Shown piece after piece: positions 37,227 to 46,000 of a stretch of DNA of 64,000 nt (its first letter is position 1; every line of letters starts with the position of its first letter). The stretch covers positions 124,001 to 188,000 of the forward strand of contig WUUP01000002.1 of NCBI GenBank assembly GCA_009833045.1. The letters run 5' to 3'. The position numbers and the translations under genes were made by a program. A model generated the notes under the pieces. That model saw only the letters and a list, made by a program, of their open reading frames with translations. It searched no databases and had not been told where the DNA came from. The stretch is from Saprospirales bacterium GYS_P2D (GTDB lineage Bacteria; Bacteroidota; Bacteroidia; Chitinophagales; Saprospiraceae).

Positions 37227-38086
37227 CTCGTAGCGAGATCCACCAAATTTTAGAAATTTGTTAGATCTGGTCAGGAGCTCAAGGATAAATTGATCCTTTT
37301 TTTCGGCTATCGAACCCTCCGCCCTTCGGGCACCTCCCTTAAAATGGAGGACATATTATGCTCTTCATTTTTCACTTTAAACGAAAAGTATCATCCTTCT
37401 TTTTCAGAGAAGGACTAGAGGATGAGTTGCAAGGCTGGAAGTAAGCGCCGCTCTAACTGCTTACAGAATTGGTAATTTAATACTGCGATGTTAAAATATA
37501 TCTCCCTCGTGCCTTACTCGACATGACAGCAAGGTTTGAAAAGGACGGACGAACTCGCAGCAAGATCTGCCATAATTTTGGAAATTTGGCCGATCTGGTC
37601 AAGGGCTCAAGCTAAAATGATCCTATATTTCTGCCTTCGAACCCTACGCCTCTCGGGCACCTCCCTTAAAATGGAGGACATGTTATGCCCTTGATTTTTC
37701 ACTTTAAAACCAAATGTAACACCCTTCTTTCTCGAGAGAAGGACGGGAGGATGTGTTCAGTGGCTGAAAGTAGGATCCGCTCTCACTGCGTATAGATTCA
37801 TAGAGTCGTTCTGCGATGTCAAAATATATCTCCCTCGTTCCTCGCTCGATATGACAACAAGGTTTGGAAAGAACGGACGAACTCGCAGCGAGATCTGCCA
37901 AAATTTTGGAAATTTGGTAGATCTGGTTAGAGGCTCAAGCTAAAATGATCTTTTATTTCTGCTTTCGAACCCTCCGCCCTTCGGGCACCTCCCTTAAAAT
38001 GGAGGACATGTTATGCTTTTAATTTTTCAATTGAAAACCAAATGTATCATCCTTCTTTTTCAGAGAAGGAATGGAGGATGAGTTCG
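37227..38086. repeat. Tandem array of a ~328-bp structured repeat (2.6 copies)
   Basis: Three units start at 37227, 37554 and 37882, each at a CTCG(C/T)AGCGAGATC-like segment, so the period is 327-328 bp; the third is cut after about 205 bp. Each unit has, in order: an imperfect hairpin around AGATCTGCCAAA and AAATTTGGTAGATCT (37891-37924 in unit 3); CCCTCCGCCCTTCGGGCACC with the mini-hairpin GCCCTTCGGGC inside CCTCC and GGAGG; then a CATCCTTC...GGATG hairpin. Units 1 and 2 add a linker ending TATCTCCCTCGTTCCTCG-CTCGATATGACA, framed by TGTC and GACA. No transposase is present. Frames crossing the array look non-coding. With flanks, 37135-38283 holds no gene. Confidence 0.9.
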
Positions 38087-38283
38087 ATAAAATAAGCTCG
38101 TTATTTTATCCCATTAGAAAATCCCAGCTTTGAAAATCAATGTGGCTTTTGTCAGTCTAATATCTTTCCTTAAATTTATGTTAAGAAAGTAATATGTAAG
38201 CCGAATACCTAATTCTCTTATGTATTATTGTGTCATACTGTTAGAAGCCGACTTTAGAATTTCATTTATCACTTTGGCGCACG

Positions 38284-39273
38284 ATGACATTTATTACACT
38301 TCTTAGATTCATTTTACCTCTTTTCGCACTCTTGACATTTAGTCATAGCACAGTAGGCCAGATAGTCACTGAGACTTTTCCGGTTAAGACCGACAGCCTC
38401 GATGTATTCTTTGAAAAAATTGTTCTCGATGGACATATCTCATACCGAAATGAGAGTACTAACGAAATAATAAGCGAACAAGACTACATAACTCTTTGCG
38501 GAGCAGATACACATGTACATGATCAATTCACTACACATGACTACTGGCTCTGTGATAGAGTGAATCCCTATCACGATGTAGATCTACCCACTCCATTTAT
38601 GATCAGTTTTGATCAGACTCATTTTACGCATCCTGTGGATGGAGAAATAGTGATCACCTCAAGATTTGGCCGTAGAAGGAGAGGGCCCCATCGAGGACTG
38701 GACATTGATCTCGTCACCGGAGACATAGTACGATCTGTGCTACCAGGTAAGGTACGTTTCGTCGGTTACAGTAGGGGGCATGGCAAAACAGTGGTAGTAC
38801 GACATGCCAATGAAGTAGAGACCGTATATGCACACCTATCCGCATATGACGTAAAAGTAAATGATATCATCAGCGAAGGGCAAATCATAGGTAAAGGAGG
38901 AAATACTGGAAATAGTCGTGGTAGTCATCTGCACCTCGAAGTGCGCTATAAAGGTGTATGCATTCATCCGGAATATGTATTCAATTTTGACGGAAGTCAA
39001 TCTATCAGAAGTATGGATCTCTGGGTCACTAATGGCTGGAAGTCGCCCCGTATGCACAGCTCATACAGAGAGAGTGACCTGACACCACTTGTCACTGAGT
39101 CTGATGCGATAGCCTCTCAAGATGCAGAACCACGCTATCATAGAGTGGTCAGAGGTGATACGCTCTCAGGGATCGCTCGTAGCTATAGTCTTGGTCTAAA
39201 GGACCTATGTGATATCAATCGTATCTCAAAGAACTCTATATTGAGAATAGGGCAAGTCATACAAGTGAGATAA
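38284..39273 (+). CDS. Secreted M23 metallopeptidase with C-terminal LysM domain
   Basis: A 329-residue peptidoglycan hydrolase-like protein. The signal peptide ends near residue 26 (HSTVGQ). The LytM/M23 domain spans about residues 118-240, with zinc motifs HRGLDID (about 136) and HLHLEV (about 214). The C-terminal LysM (about 283-329) reads YHRVVRGDTLSGIARSYSLG...LRIGQVIQV. All ligands are present, so endopeptidase activity is plausible. Its TAA overlaps the following padR start by one base, making an operon with a regulator and a second M23 peptidase. Confidence 0.92.
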   Translation: MTFITLLRFILPLFALLTFSHSTVGQIVTETFPVKTDSLDVFFEKIVLDGHISYRNESTNEIISEQDYITLCGADTHVHDQFTTHDYWLCDRVNPYHDVDLPTPFMISFDQTHFTHPVDGEIVITSRFGRRRRGPHRGLDIDLVTGDIVRSVLPGKVRFVGYSRGHGKTVVVRHANEVETVYAHLSAYDVKVNDIISEGQIIGKGGNTGNSRGSHLHLEVRYKGVCIHPEYVFNFDGSQSIRSMDLWVTNGWKSPRMHSSYRESDLTPLVTESDAIASQDAEPRYHRVVRGDTLSGIARSYSLGLKDLCDINRISKNSILRIGQVIQVR

Positions 39274-39605
39274 TGGACTCAAATAAAAAATTTCTCAATG
39301 GGACACTGAATACCATAGTGCTGGCTCTGCTCCGTGAGAATGGCAAAATGTATGGCTATGAGATCTGTCAGCTCACCAAAGAGAAAACAGATAATAAAAT
39401 CCTACTCACTGAGGGGGCGATCTATCCGACTCTCCATCGACTCGAAAAAGATGGCCTCATCATCTCGTCAAAAGAAAAGGTAAATGGCCGTACCCGAAAA
39501 TACTATGCGATCAATCAAAGCTCACTCCAAGAAGTAGAATCGCAAATCGATCTACTCAGCCAGTTTACTGGACACCTACGCTCACTGCTTAATCTCACGA
39601 CATGA
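39273..39605 (+). CDS. PadR-family transcriptional regulator
   Basis: A 110-residue winged-helix regulator of the PadR group: LNGTLNTIVLALLRENGKMYGYEICQ (split across helices), ILLTEGAIYPTLHRLEKDGLI with the recognition helix, and a wing SSKEKVNGRTRKYYAIN. Short C-terminal dimer helix. It is embedded between two M23 peptidase genes with one-base and four-base overlaps, so it very likely controls this operon, as PadR genes often regulate the gene that follows. Confidence 0.93.
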   Translation: MDSNKKFLNGTLNTIVLALLRENGKMYGYEICQLTKEKTDNKILLTEGAIYPTLHRLEKDGLIISSKEKVNGRTRKYYAINQSSLQEVESQIDLLSQFTGHLRSLLNLTT

Positions 39606-40333
39606 TCCCTTCTGCTGCCATCATATCAATCATCGTAAAAGCTCTACGTTCAGCGGGTGTCCGGGATGCTGAGATCTTAGAGGAGATGGTGGATCACTAT
39701 CTTATCGTAATAGAAAATGAAGTGGCTAATGGAGCTACAGAGGCGGAGGCGATACAACATACGATCAATCAAATCCAAACAACCAACCTATCAAATCTGA
39801 CGGTGAATAAAACTAAGAAATGGCCTTTTTTACTCTTTACTTTAATGTTCTTGACAGGAGGATATTCTTATCTATATCAACCATTTCCGGCTAAAAAACC
39901 ATTAGCTATAGCAGAGCTCACGACAAAAGTACAATCGCCACCAAAAGGATGGCCAATCGCAGAACCCAAGGCAGAAATCTCTTCTCACTTTGGATTGAGG
40001 AAACATCCTGTCACAGGAGCAAAAAACTATCATAGAGGTATAGATATCAAAGCACCAATAGGCACACCAGTATTAGCCACTGGTGATGCTACCGTCAAGA
40101 AAGTAGGCTACAACCAAAAGGCTGGTCGCTTTATCATACTACAGCACGACGATCGATATACCACTAAGTACTTCCATCTATCTGCCATCTCAATATCAGA
40201 AGGTGATACCGTCCATAAAGGTGACACCATAGGTGTATCGGGCAACTCAGGGATGAGCAGCGCCCCACATCTGCACTACGAGATCATCGATCAGGATGCA
40301 GCTATCGATCCTATCGAGTGTATAGGAGTGTAG
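39602..40333 (+). CDS. Membrane-anchored M23 metallopeptidase with PadR-partner-like N-terminal segment
   Basis: A 243-residue protein. Residues 1 to about 60 form a helical segment with the pattern EILEEMVDHYLIVIENEVANG and ATEAEAIQHTINQIQ, resembling HAAS-type domains usually encoded next to PadR regulators. One transmembrane helix follows (WPFLLFTLMFLTGGYSYLY, about 73-92). The periplasmic M23 domain shows HRGIDIKAPIG (about 143) and HLHYEI (about 223). Its start overlaps padR by four bases. The combination suggests a cytosolic sensing or anchoring part tied to a cell-wall peptidase. The HAAS assignment is by pattern only. Confidence 0.85.
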   Translation: MIPSAAIISIIVKALRSAGVRDAEILEEMVDHYLIVIENEVANGATEAEAIQHTINQIQTTNLSNLTVNKTKKWPFLLFTLMFLTGGYSYLYQPFPAKKPLAIAELTTKVQSPPKGWPIAEPKAEISSHFGLRKHPVTGAKNYHRGIDIKAPIGTPVLATGDATVKKVGYNQKAGRFIILQHDDRYTTKYFHLSAISISEGDTVHKGDTIGVSGNSGMSSAPHLHYEIIDQDAAIDPIECIGV

Positions 40334-40342
40334 TTCTTTAGT

Positions 40343-41116
40343 CTACCTGATCTTCCCTATGAATCCTTTCACTTTATTCTCCAGAGAATCATCTCCTTCG
40401 AGCGCTCGGATGAATGCACTCCCGATGATCGCTCCATGACTGTTAGCACAGGCAGTCTGATATGTCGATTTATCATGTATACCAAATCCTATCAATCGTG
40501 GAGACTTCAGATCCATCGCTGCGATCCGCTCAAAGTAAGCCTGCTGACTATCGCTGATATCACTCGCTGAGCCAGTTATGCTCGACTTAGATACCATATA
40601 GATGAAGCCACTGCTCAGTGCGTCCGCCTGACGGATACGATCCTCAGTAGTCTCAGGGGTGATGAGGAATGTCATCTTAACATTGTACTGATCAAATAGC
40701 TCCTGATAGTCTCTCTCATAGATACCCATAGGAAGATCAGGGATGATGAGCCCGTCGACTCCTGACTCCTGACAGTCCTGGAGAAATCGCTCAATACCAT
40801 ACTGCAGCATCTGATTATAATAGCCCATGAGGATGAGTGGTAGCGATACTTCTGCACGAGCAGTCTTGATCTGACGAAAAAGCGTCTGCAGCGTCATCCC
40901 ATTTTTGAGCGCTATAGAGCTACTGCGCTGTATAGTCTCCCCGTCCGCCATAGGATCAGAGTAGGGGACGCCTACCTCGATGAGGTCTACTCCAGCGTCA
41001 CTGAGATACTGTATGATAGTGGCAGTATCCTCGAGTGCTGGATGTCCCGCTGTGAAGTACACATTGAGGATATCCGATGATTTATCATTAAATAAGCTTG
41101 TCAGTCTATTTTCCAC
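40343..41116 (-). CDS. trpA: Tryptophan synthase subunit alpha
   Basis: TIM-barrel subunit that splits indole-3-glycerol phosphate to indole. The 257-residue protein shows VYFTAGHPALEDT, LIEVGVPYSDPMADGETIQRSS with the catalytic Glu and Asp, GLIIPDLPM, and IYMVSKSSITGS where many relatives have VSxxGVTG. GFGIHDKST forms the phosphate loop. Last gene of the operon; its start abuts the trpB stop. Confidence 0.95.
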   Translation of the reverse strand: MENRLTSLFNDKSSDILNVYFTAGHPALEDTATIIQYLSDAGVDLIEVGVPYSDPMADGETIQRSSSIALKNGMTLQTLFRQIKTARAEVSLPLILMGYYNQMLQYGIERFLQDCQESGVDGLIIPDLPMGIYERDYQELFDQYNVKMTFLITPETTEDRIRQADALSSGFIYMVSKSSITGSASDISDSQQAYFERIAAMDLKSPRLIGFGIHDKSTYQTACANSHGAIIGSAFIRALEGDDSLENKVKGFIGKIR

Positions 41117-42328
41117 TTATTGATCTGTTTTTTGTTCTCCAGATTGTTGATTGAGATATTCTGTGAAAGTCGCTAAATCCTTATCTCCACGACCAGAGAG
41201 ATTGACGATGACGATATCATCTTTTTTAAATTCCATCTTGTCCAGTACCGCAAAAGCATGTGCTGTCTCCAGTGCGGGGATGATCCCCTCGAGACGACAT
41301 AGCTCCAGTACTGATGCCAGTGCTTCTTCGTCAGTAGCACTATACACTTGTGCTCGGCCACTATTGATCAGATGAGCATGCTGAGGGCCTATGCCTGGAT
41401 AGTCGAGTCCCGCACTGATCGAGTAAGGCTCTACGATCTGTCCATCCTCGGTCTGCATGAGGAGCGTCTTGCTACCATGTATGATCCCCATCGATCCGAG
41501 TACGGATGTTGCTGCTGACTCTCCAGAGTCGATACCTTTGCCAGCTGCTTCTACAGCTATGATCTTGACAGATGGCTCATCCAGATAGTGATAGTAGGCT
41601 CCTGCGGCATTGGATCCACCTCCTACGCAGGCGACGATGTAGTCAGGTAGCTCTGTGCCTTCATGCTCCTGTAGCTGCCATCTCATCTCCTCAGAGATCA
41701 CAGACTGAAATCTCGCCACCATATCTGGATAAGGATGTGGGCCTACCACAGATCCGATGATATAGTGCGTGTCCTCTGGATTATTGATCCAGTCACGGAT
41801 AGCTTCATTAGTGGCATCCTTGAGGGTCTGACTACCGCTGAGAGCTGGTCGCACCTCTGCTCCGAGCATACGCATACGGGCTACATTAGGTGCTTGACGA
41901 GCGATATCGATCTTACCCATATAGACGATACACTCGATGCCCATGAGCGCACAGACAGTCGCTGTAGCTACACCATGCTGACCAGCACCTGTCTCTGCTA
42001 TGATGCGCTTCTTACCAAGACGCTGAGCGAGCAGGATCTGACCGATTGTGTTATTGATTTTATGTGCTCCAGTATGATTCAGATCTTCTCGCTTGAGGTA
42101 GATTTTGGCACCATACTTCTCTGAGAGACGCTTAGCATAGTACAGCGGACTCGGTCGGCCGACATAGTCTTTTAATAATGCTTGAAACTCCTCCTGAAAT
42201 TTATCCTCATATATGAGCTTCAGATAGTTATTCTTCAGATGCTCAATATTGCTATGTAGCATCTCAGGGATATAGGCACCGCCAAACTCCCCGTAAAATC
42301 CTGATTCATCTACTTGATACTGTGACAT
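41117..42328 (-). CDS. trpB: Tryptophan synthase subunit beta
   Basis: PLP enzyme condensing indole with serine. The 403-residue protein has [23 protein letters not shown], the PLP lysine in [29 protein letters not shown], and the phosphate-binding [10 protein letters not shown]. Sequence and length fit the standard TrpB1 that works with TrpA. One base before trpA. Confidence 0.97.
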   Translation of the reverse strand: MSQYQVDESGFYGEFGGAYIPEMLHSNIEHLKNNYLKLIYEDKFQEEFQALLKDYVGRPSPLYYAKRLSEKYGAKIYLKREDLNHTGAHKINNTIGQILLAQRLGKKRIIAETGAGQHGVATATVCALMGIECIVYMGKIDIARQAPNVARMRMLGAEVRPALSGSQTLKDATNEAIRDWINNPEDTHYIIGSVVGPHPYPDMVARFQSVISEEMRWQLQEHEGTELPDYIVACVGGGSNAAGAYYHYLDEPSVKIIAVEAAGKGIDSGESAATSVLGSMGIIHGSKTLLMQTEDGQIVEPYSISAGLDYPGIGPQHAHLINSGRAQVYSATDEEALASVLELCRLEGIIPALETAHAFAVLDKMEFKKDDIVIVNLSGRGDKDLATFTEYLNQQSGEQKTDQ

Positions 42329-42330
42329 GA

Positions 42331-42951
42331 TCAGTTATTCTTTATTTGATTTATAAATTCTTCTACCAGTCGGACATTCTTGACGCCTGGTTCATGTTCA
42401 AATCTGCTATTGATATCTACACCAGCGAATTTTGGATGCTGGATAGCTTTTATTTTTTCTACATCATCTGGACCGATCCCGCCAGCTAATAAGAATGGGA
42501 CCTCCCCTTCATATTCATCGAGCTTAGACCAGTCAAACTGCTCTCCTGAGCCACCATGTAATATTGTCTTAGTATCGAACAAGAAGTACTCACAGGAGCT
42601 ATATGGCATCACCGTAGCGAAGTCAAACTCTTGGTCTACACCAAATGCTTTGATTACCGGTGCTATCTCTTGTGCCTGCTGACAGAAGTCAGGTGTGACA
42701 TCGCTATGGAGCTGTAGATAGTCGAGCTCATCCTGTAGTGTATACTGCTCGAGCTCATATAGCGTAGGATCTACGAACACTCCGACACGCTTCACATTAG
42801 GATTTATATTAATTGATGTATTATCGATATATCGCTTAGACTCCCAATAGTAATTGATGCCAAGCATATCAATATTTAAGTTACTAACATCTACCATGTT
42901 TTTGGTACGGTTAATACCGCAGACTTTGATGAGTAGCTGAGAGTTATCCAC
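42331..42951 (-). CDS. trpF: Phosphoribosylanthranilate isomerase
   Basis: TIM-barrel isomerase converting PRA to CdRP. The 206-residue protein starts [17 protein letters not shown] with the catalytic cysteine, has [16 protein letters not shown], a [16 protein letters not shown] segment with the catalytic Asp, [12 protein letters not shown] and [16 protein letters not shown]. Two bases before trpB. About 70 bp separate it from trpC, the largest gap inside the operon. Confidence 0.95.
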   Translation of the reverse strand: MDNSQLLIKVCGINRTKNMVDVSNLNIDMLGINYYWESKRYIDNTSININPNVKRVGVFVDPTLYELEQYTLQDELDYLQLHSDVTPDFCQQAQEIAPVIKAFGVDQEFDFATVMPYSSCEYFLFDTKTILHGGSGEQFDWSKLDEYEGEVPFLLAGGIGPDDVEKIKAIQHPKFAGVDINSRFEHEPGVKNVRLVEEFINQIKNN

Positions 42952-43020
42952 AGATATTAAGATTATTTATGATGAGAATGTTAGAAAACATATTAGAATT
43001 AATTTTTATTAGTTTATCAA

Positions 43021-43827
43021 TTATATGTTTACTAACCTTTTTTGCATATAGCTCGATACCATTTCGGCGCAAGCCTGTCCCGGATCCTGCTGTTTCATGA
43101 ATTGCTCTCCGATCAAGAATCCTCTAAAGCCATATTCATAGAGCATCACGAGCGTATCCATCTTGCTTAGACCACTTTCTGCGATCTTAGGCACATCTGC
43201 CGGTAGCGCATCAAATAGCTTCTTAGAGCGATCATAGTCCACTTCAAATGTGGTAAGGTCACGATTGTTCACGCCTACCATCGATACGTGCTCGTCATAT
43301 TTATGCAGTTGCTCGTCAGAGTGCAGCTCCATAAGCACCTCCATACCCAGCTCTCGAGCCAGTTTCGCAAATTTTCGCACCTCAGCTGCAGTCAATATTT
43401 CAGCAATCAGTAAGATAATATCTGCCCCGATTGACTTGGCCTCGATGATCTGATATTCATCGATGATGAATTCTTTGCGTAATAGGGGAGTCTCAGGCAC
43501 TAATGATCTGACTCTTGTCAAGTACTCATTTTTTCCACCAAAGAAATGCTCATCTGTCAATACAGAAATAGCTCCAGCACCTCCTGCGACATAAGCAGGC
43601 ACCACTTCTTCTGGCTTTGCTTCGAGATTGATAGCTTGCTTAGAGGGTGATTTTCGTTTGAATTCTGCTATGACTCCAGATTGGTTCTCATCATTGAGTG
43701 TAGGAGCGAATGCATTACAGTTTCTATAAAAATACTTCGATGACTCCAGCTGAGAAAAGCTCTTAGTCTCCTTAGACTTAGATATTTCTTCTCGCTTATA
43801 CGCTACGATACGATCTAAGATATGCAT
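43021..43827 (-). CDS. trpC: Indole-3-glycerol phosphate synthase
   Basis: TIM-barrel decarboxylating cyclase. The 268-residue protein begins ILDRIVAYKREEI and shows VIAEFKRKSPSK with catalytic lysine, ISVLTDEHFFGG, LLRKEFIIDEYQI, ADIILLIAEIL, VGVNNRDLTTFEVD and IAESGLSK. It is five bases after trpG, exactly where trpD would be expected in the usual trpEGDCFBA order. Confidence 0.96.
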   Translation of the reverse strand: MHILDRIVAYKREEISKSKETKSFSQLESSKYFYRNCNAFAPTLNDENQSGVIAEFKRKSPSKQAINLEAKPEEVVPAYVAGGAGAISVLTDEHFFGGKNEYLTRVRSLVPETPLLRKEFIIDEYQIIEAKSIGADIILLIAEILTAAEVRKFAKLARELGMEVLMELHSDEQLHKYDEHVSMVGVNNRDLTTFEVDYDRSKKLFDALPADVPKIAESGLSKMDTLVMLYEYGFRGFLIGEQFMKQQDPGQACAEMVSSYMQKRLVNI

Positions 43828-43832
43828 AGGTC

Positions 43833-44408
43833 TTAGTTGCTGATATTTAAAAAATTACTCAACATCGTATCACCATCAGGAGTCAAGATCGACTCTGGGT
43901 GAAACTGTACGCCATAGACATCATACTTTCTATGTCGGATACCCATGATCTCACCCTTTTCATCCTCGCAGGTGACAAGTAGCTCTGCAGGAAGCGTATC
44001 CTTATCAATCACCCAGCTATGGTATCTTCCTGCTAAGAAATCTTCGCTGATATCAGTAAATATCGGACATGGTTGTGATATTTTAAACTCTGTCTGTACA
44101 CCATGATATACTTCTTCGAGATTACGTAGCTTAGCTCCGAATACTTCACCAATAGCCTGCAGACCCAGACATACTCCGAGTATTTTCTTGGTCTTATAAA
44201 ACGTCTTAATGACCTTCTTGAGATCGCCTGCTTCATCAGGGACACCAGGTCCAGGACTCAGGATGATATAGTCAAATGTATCCAAGTAGTCAAAATCAAG
44301 TTCATCATTTCGCTTGACTTCGATGGGATGATTCAATAGCTCCTGCACGGAGTGTACCAGATTGTAGGTGAATGAATCGTAATTATCTACTACTATTACC
44401 TTGTGCAT
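43833..44408 (-). CDS. trpG: Anthranilate synthase component II (glutamine amidotransferase)
   Basis: Glutaminase subunit supplying ammonia to TrpE. The 191-residue protein has VDNYDSFTYNLVH, ILSPGPGVPDEAG, the nucleophile cysteine in ILGVCLGLQAIGEVFG, and the His-Glu pair in VQFHPESILTPDG. It ends at the amidotransferase domain, so no TrpD is fused to it. Five bases separate it from trpE. Confidence 0.96.
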   Translation of the reverse strand: MHKVIVVDNYDSFTYNLVHSVQELLNHPIEVKRNDELDFDYLDTFDYIILSPGPGVPDEAGDLKKVIKTFYKTKKILGVCLGLQAIGEVFGAKLRNLEEVYHGVQTEFKISQPCPIFTDISEDFLAGRYHSWVIDKDTLPAELLVTCEDEKGEIMGIRHRKYDVYGVQFHPESILTPDGDTMLSNFLNISN

Positions 44409-44413
44409 GATGT

Positions 44414-45784
44414 TTATATTTTTTCGGCGAGCTCTATAGCAGATTTCAGCGCCGCTAATTTATTATTTACTTCTTGTAATTCGCTCTGCTCATCGGATTT
44501 GATGACGATACCAGCACCAGCTTGTCGAGTCAAACGACCATTTTGCGATAAAAATGAGCGGATAATGATCGCATGATTGAGATCTCCATTAAAATGAATC
44601 AACCCGATGCCGCCACCATAAAAGCTTCGTCCTTGAGGCTCGTACTCATCGATGAGTTGCATCGCTTTGATCTTAGGTGCTCCTGACAGCGTCCCTGCAG
44701 GAAATGTATCAGCGAATATGCGATAGTTCTTGCTCGATGGTCTGAGCTGGCCAGTCACCTTGGACACGAGGTGAAGGACATGGCTAAAGTATTGAACTTC
44801 CTTATACTTATCTACGGTGACTTTCTCCGTACTGCGGCTGAGGTCATTACGTGCCAGATCTACGAGCATGACATGCTCAGAGATCTCTTTAGGATCTGTC
44901 GAGAGCTTTTCTGCGAGAGCCGCATCACCGATTTTGTTGCCAGTACGACGAAAAGTCCCTGCGATAGGGTGTATCTCTGCTTTTCCTTCTTTGATGACCA
45001 GCTGCGCTTCTGGTGATGAGCCAAAGATCCTATAGTCCGCATAGTTAAAATAGAAGAGATATGGACTCGGATTGACCATACGTAGTGCCCGATAGAGATT
45101 GATCTCGTCTCCTTCAAAATCTGTGTAAAACTTACGAGACAATACGATCTGAAATACATCTCCTCTTTGACAGTGGTATTTCCCTTTTTTGACCATTTCG
45201 ACGTAGTCATCATCTGTCATATTAGAGTATTCTTCGCCGACTACGGCGAATGAATCAGGTGTGACATATTCATCCAGCAGCACTCTCTTGACCTCTGTGA
45301 TATTCGATTCTTCTCCTACAGGACAGTGCTCGATTAGGGTCATTGTATCATGAAAATGATCAATGATCACCATATTGCGATAGAAGTCATAGCGCAATTC
45401 AGGGATATCATCTGCCTTCTTGCTCTCATCCAGCTTGATGGTCTCGAAGTGTACTACCGCATTATATCCAGCATATCCTACTATGGCAGACTCTGCCAGA
45501 TGTCCTTTATCATCTGTAGACTCTATGGCATCCATGAATGCTTTGATCTCATCTGCGATTACAAAATCAGTCTTTTCTGTACCATGAGTACGCAGGACTC
45601 CATTCTCCAGAAATAGCTCAGCCAGCGAGTTAAAGCAGATATAAGACTTACTATCCTGAGAGCTATTGTAGATAGAGCTCTCGAGGAGGACAGTCTGACC
45701 ATATACCTTGCGAAGTTTGAGCAGTAGACTCACGGGAGTATGTAGATCACATATGAGATTTTCTGTGAGTGTAGATATTTTCAT
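44414..45784 (-). CDS. trpE: Anthranilate synthase component I
   Basis: Chorismate-using subunit of anthranilate synthase. The 456-residue protein has VLLESSIYN near residue 35, the LLES element tied to tryptophan feedback inhibition, and the chorismate core: FQIVLSRKF, FGSSPEAQLVI, HPIAGTFRRTG, HVMLVDLARNDLSR, FPAGTLSGAPKIKAMQLIDE and YGGGIGLIHFNGD. First structural gene after the attenuator. Confidence 0.97.
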   Translation of the reverse strand: MKISTLTENLICDLHTPVSLLLKLRKVYGQTVLLESSIYNSSQDSKSYICFNSLAELFLENGVLRTHGTEKTDFVIADEIKAFMDAIESTDDKGHLAESAIVGYAGYNAVVHFETIKLDESKKADDIPELRYDFYRNMVIIDHFHDTMTLIEHCPVGEESNITEVKRVLLDEYVTPDSFAVVGEEYSNMTDDDYVEMVKKGKYHCQRGDVFQIVLSRKFYTDFEGDEINLYRALRMVNPSPYLFYFNYADYRIFGSSPEAQLVIKEGKAEIHPIAGTFRRTGNKIGDAALAEKLSTDPKEISEHVMLVDLARNDLSRSTEKVTVDKYKEVQYFSHVLHLVSKVTGQLRPSSKNYRIFADTFPAGTLSGAPKIKAMQLIDEYEPQGRSFYGGGIGLIHFNGDLNHAIIIRSFLSQNGRLTRQAGAGIVIKSDEQSELQEVNNKLAALKSAIELAEKI

Positions 45785-45829
45785 TGTGTCGTTTATTCTC
45801 AGTTTACATTTTGATTTAGGCTATATGCC

Positions 45830-45869
45830 AAAAAAAAGCGGCTTGTCAGGAAATCGACAAGCCGCTTTT
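45830..45869 (-). terminator. Trp operon attenuator terminator
   Basis: On the minus strand AAAAGCGGCTTGTC (45869-45856) pairs perfectly with GACAAGCCGCTTTT (45847-45834), followed by a run of T to 45830. It lies between the leader peptide and trpE, where a terminator can only be regulatory. A possible antiterminator pairs GTAAGC (45895-45890, starting in the leader stop codon) with GCTTGT (45862-45857) over six positions, two of them G-U. The CACCA at 45890-45886 can also pair with the tandem TGG codons as a pause hairpin. Confidence 0.85.
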
Positions 45870-45894
45870 GTATCTTTTCAATAGATGGTGCTTA

Positions 45895-45963
45895 CTACGT
45901 TCCCGTATGTTCCGATGTATTAGTATGCCACCACCAAGATTTGAAAATCATAATCATAATCAT
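45895..45963 (-). CDS. trpL: Trp operon leader peptide
   Basis: A short minus-strand frame ending at TAG 45897-45895 and containing three consecutive TGG codons (45936-45928). Three in-frame ATGs (45963, 45957, 45951) begin it; the shortest gives MIFKSWWWHTNTSEHTGT. Given the promoter position, 45957 or 45951 may be the real start. Consecutive tryptophans just before a terminator hairpin and trpE define a tryptophan-sensing leader: scarcity of charged tRNA-Trp stalls the ribosome on the TGG run. Confidence 0.88.
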   Translation of the reverse strand: MIMIMIFKSWWWHTNTSEHTGT

Positions 45964-45969
45964 TGAACA

Positions 45970-46000
45970 CAAATAAAATGAGATTCTCCGAAAATCCCAA
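45970..46000 (-). promoter_or_regulatory. Putative trp operon promoter
   Basis: On the minus strand TTG (46000-45998) and TTTATTTG (45977-45970, one mismatch to TAnnTTTG) are 20 bases apart. It would start transcription within a few bases of the leader ATGs and abuts the end of the upstream AsmA-like gene. Confidence 0.4.

Noticed and set aside
37704-37901. Minus-strand 65-codon frame inside the tandem repeat
   Set aside because: It crosses repeat-module borders, has no domain, and exists only because the repeat is free of stops on that strand.
37227-38086. Possible CRISPR array
   Set aside because: The repeats are about 328 bp with internal structure, not short repeats with unique spacers, and no cas genes are present.
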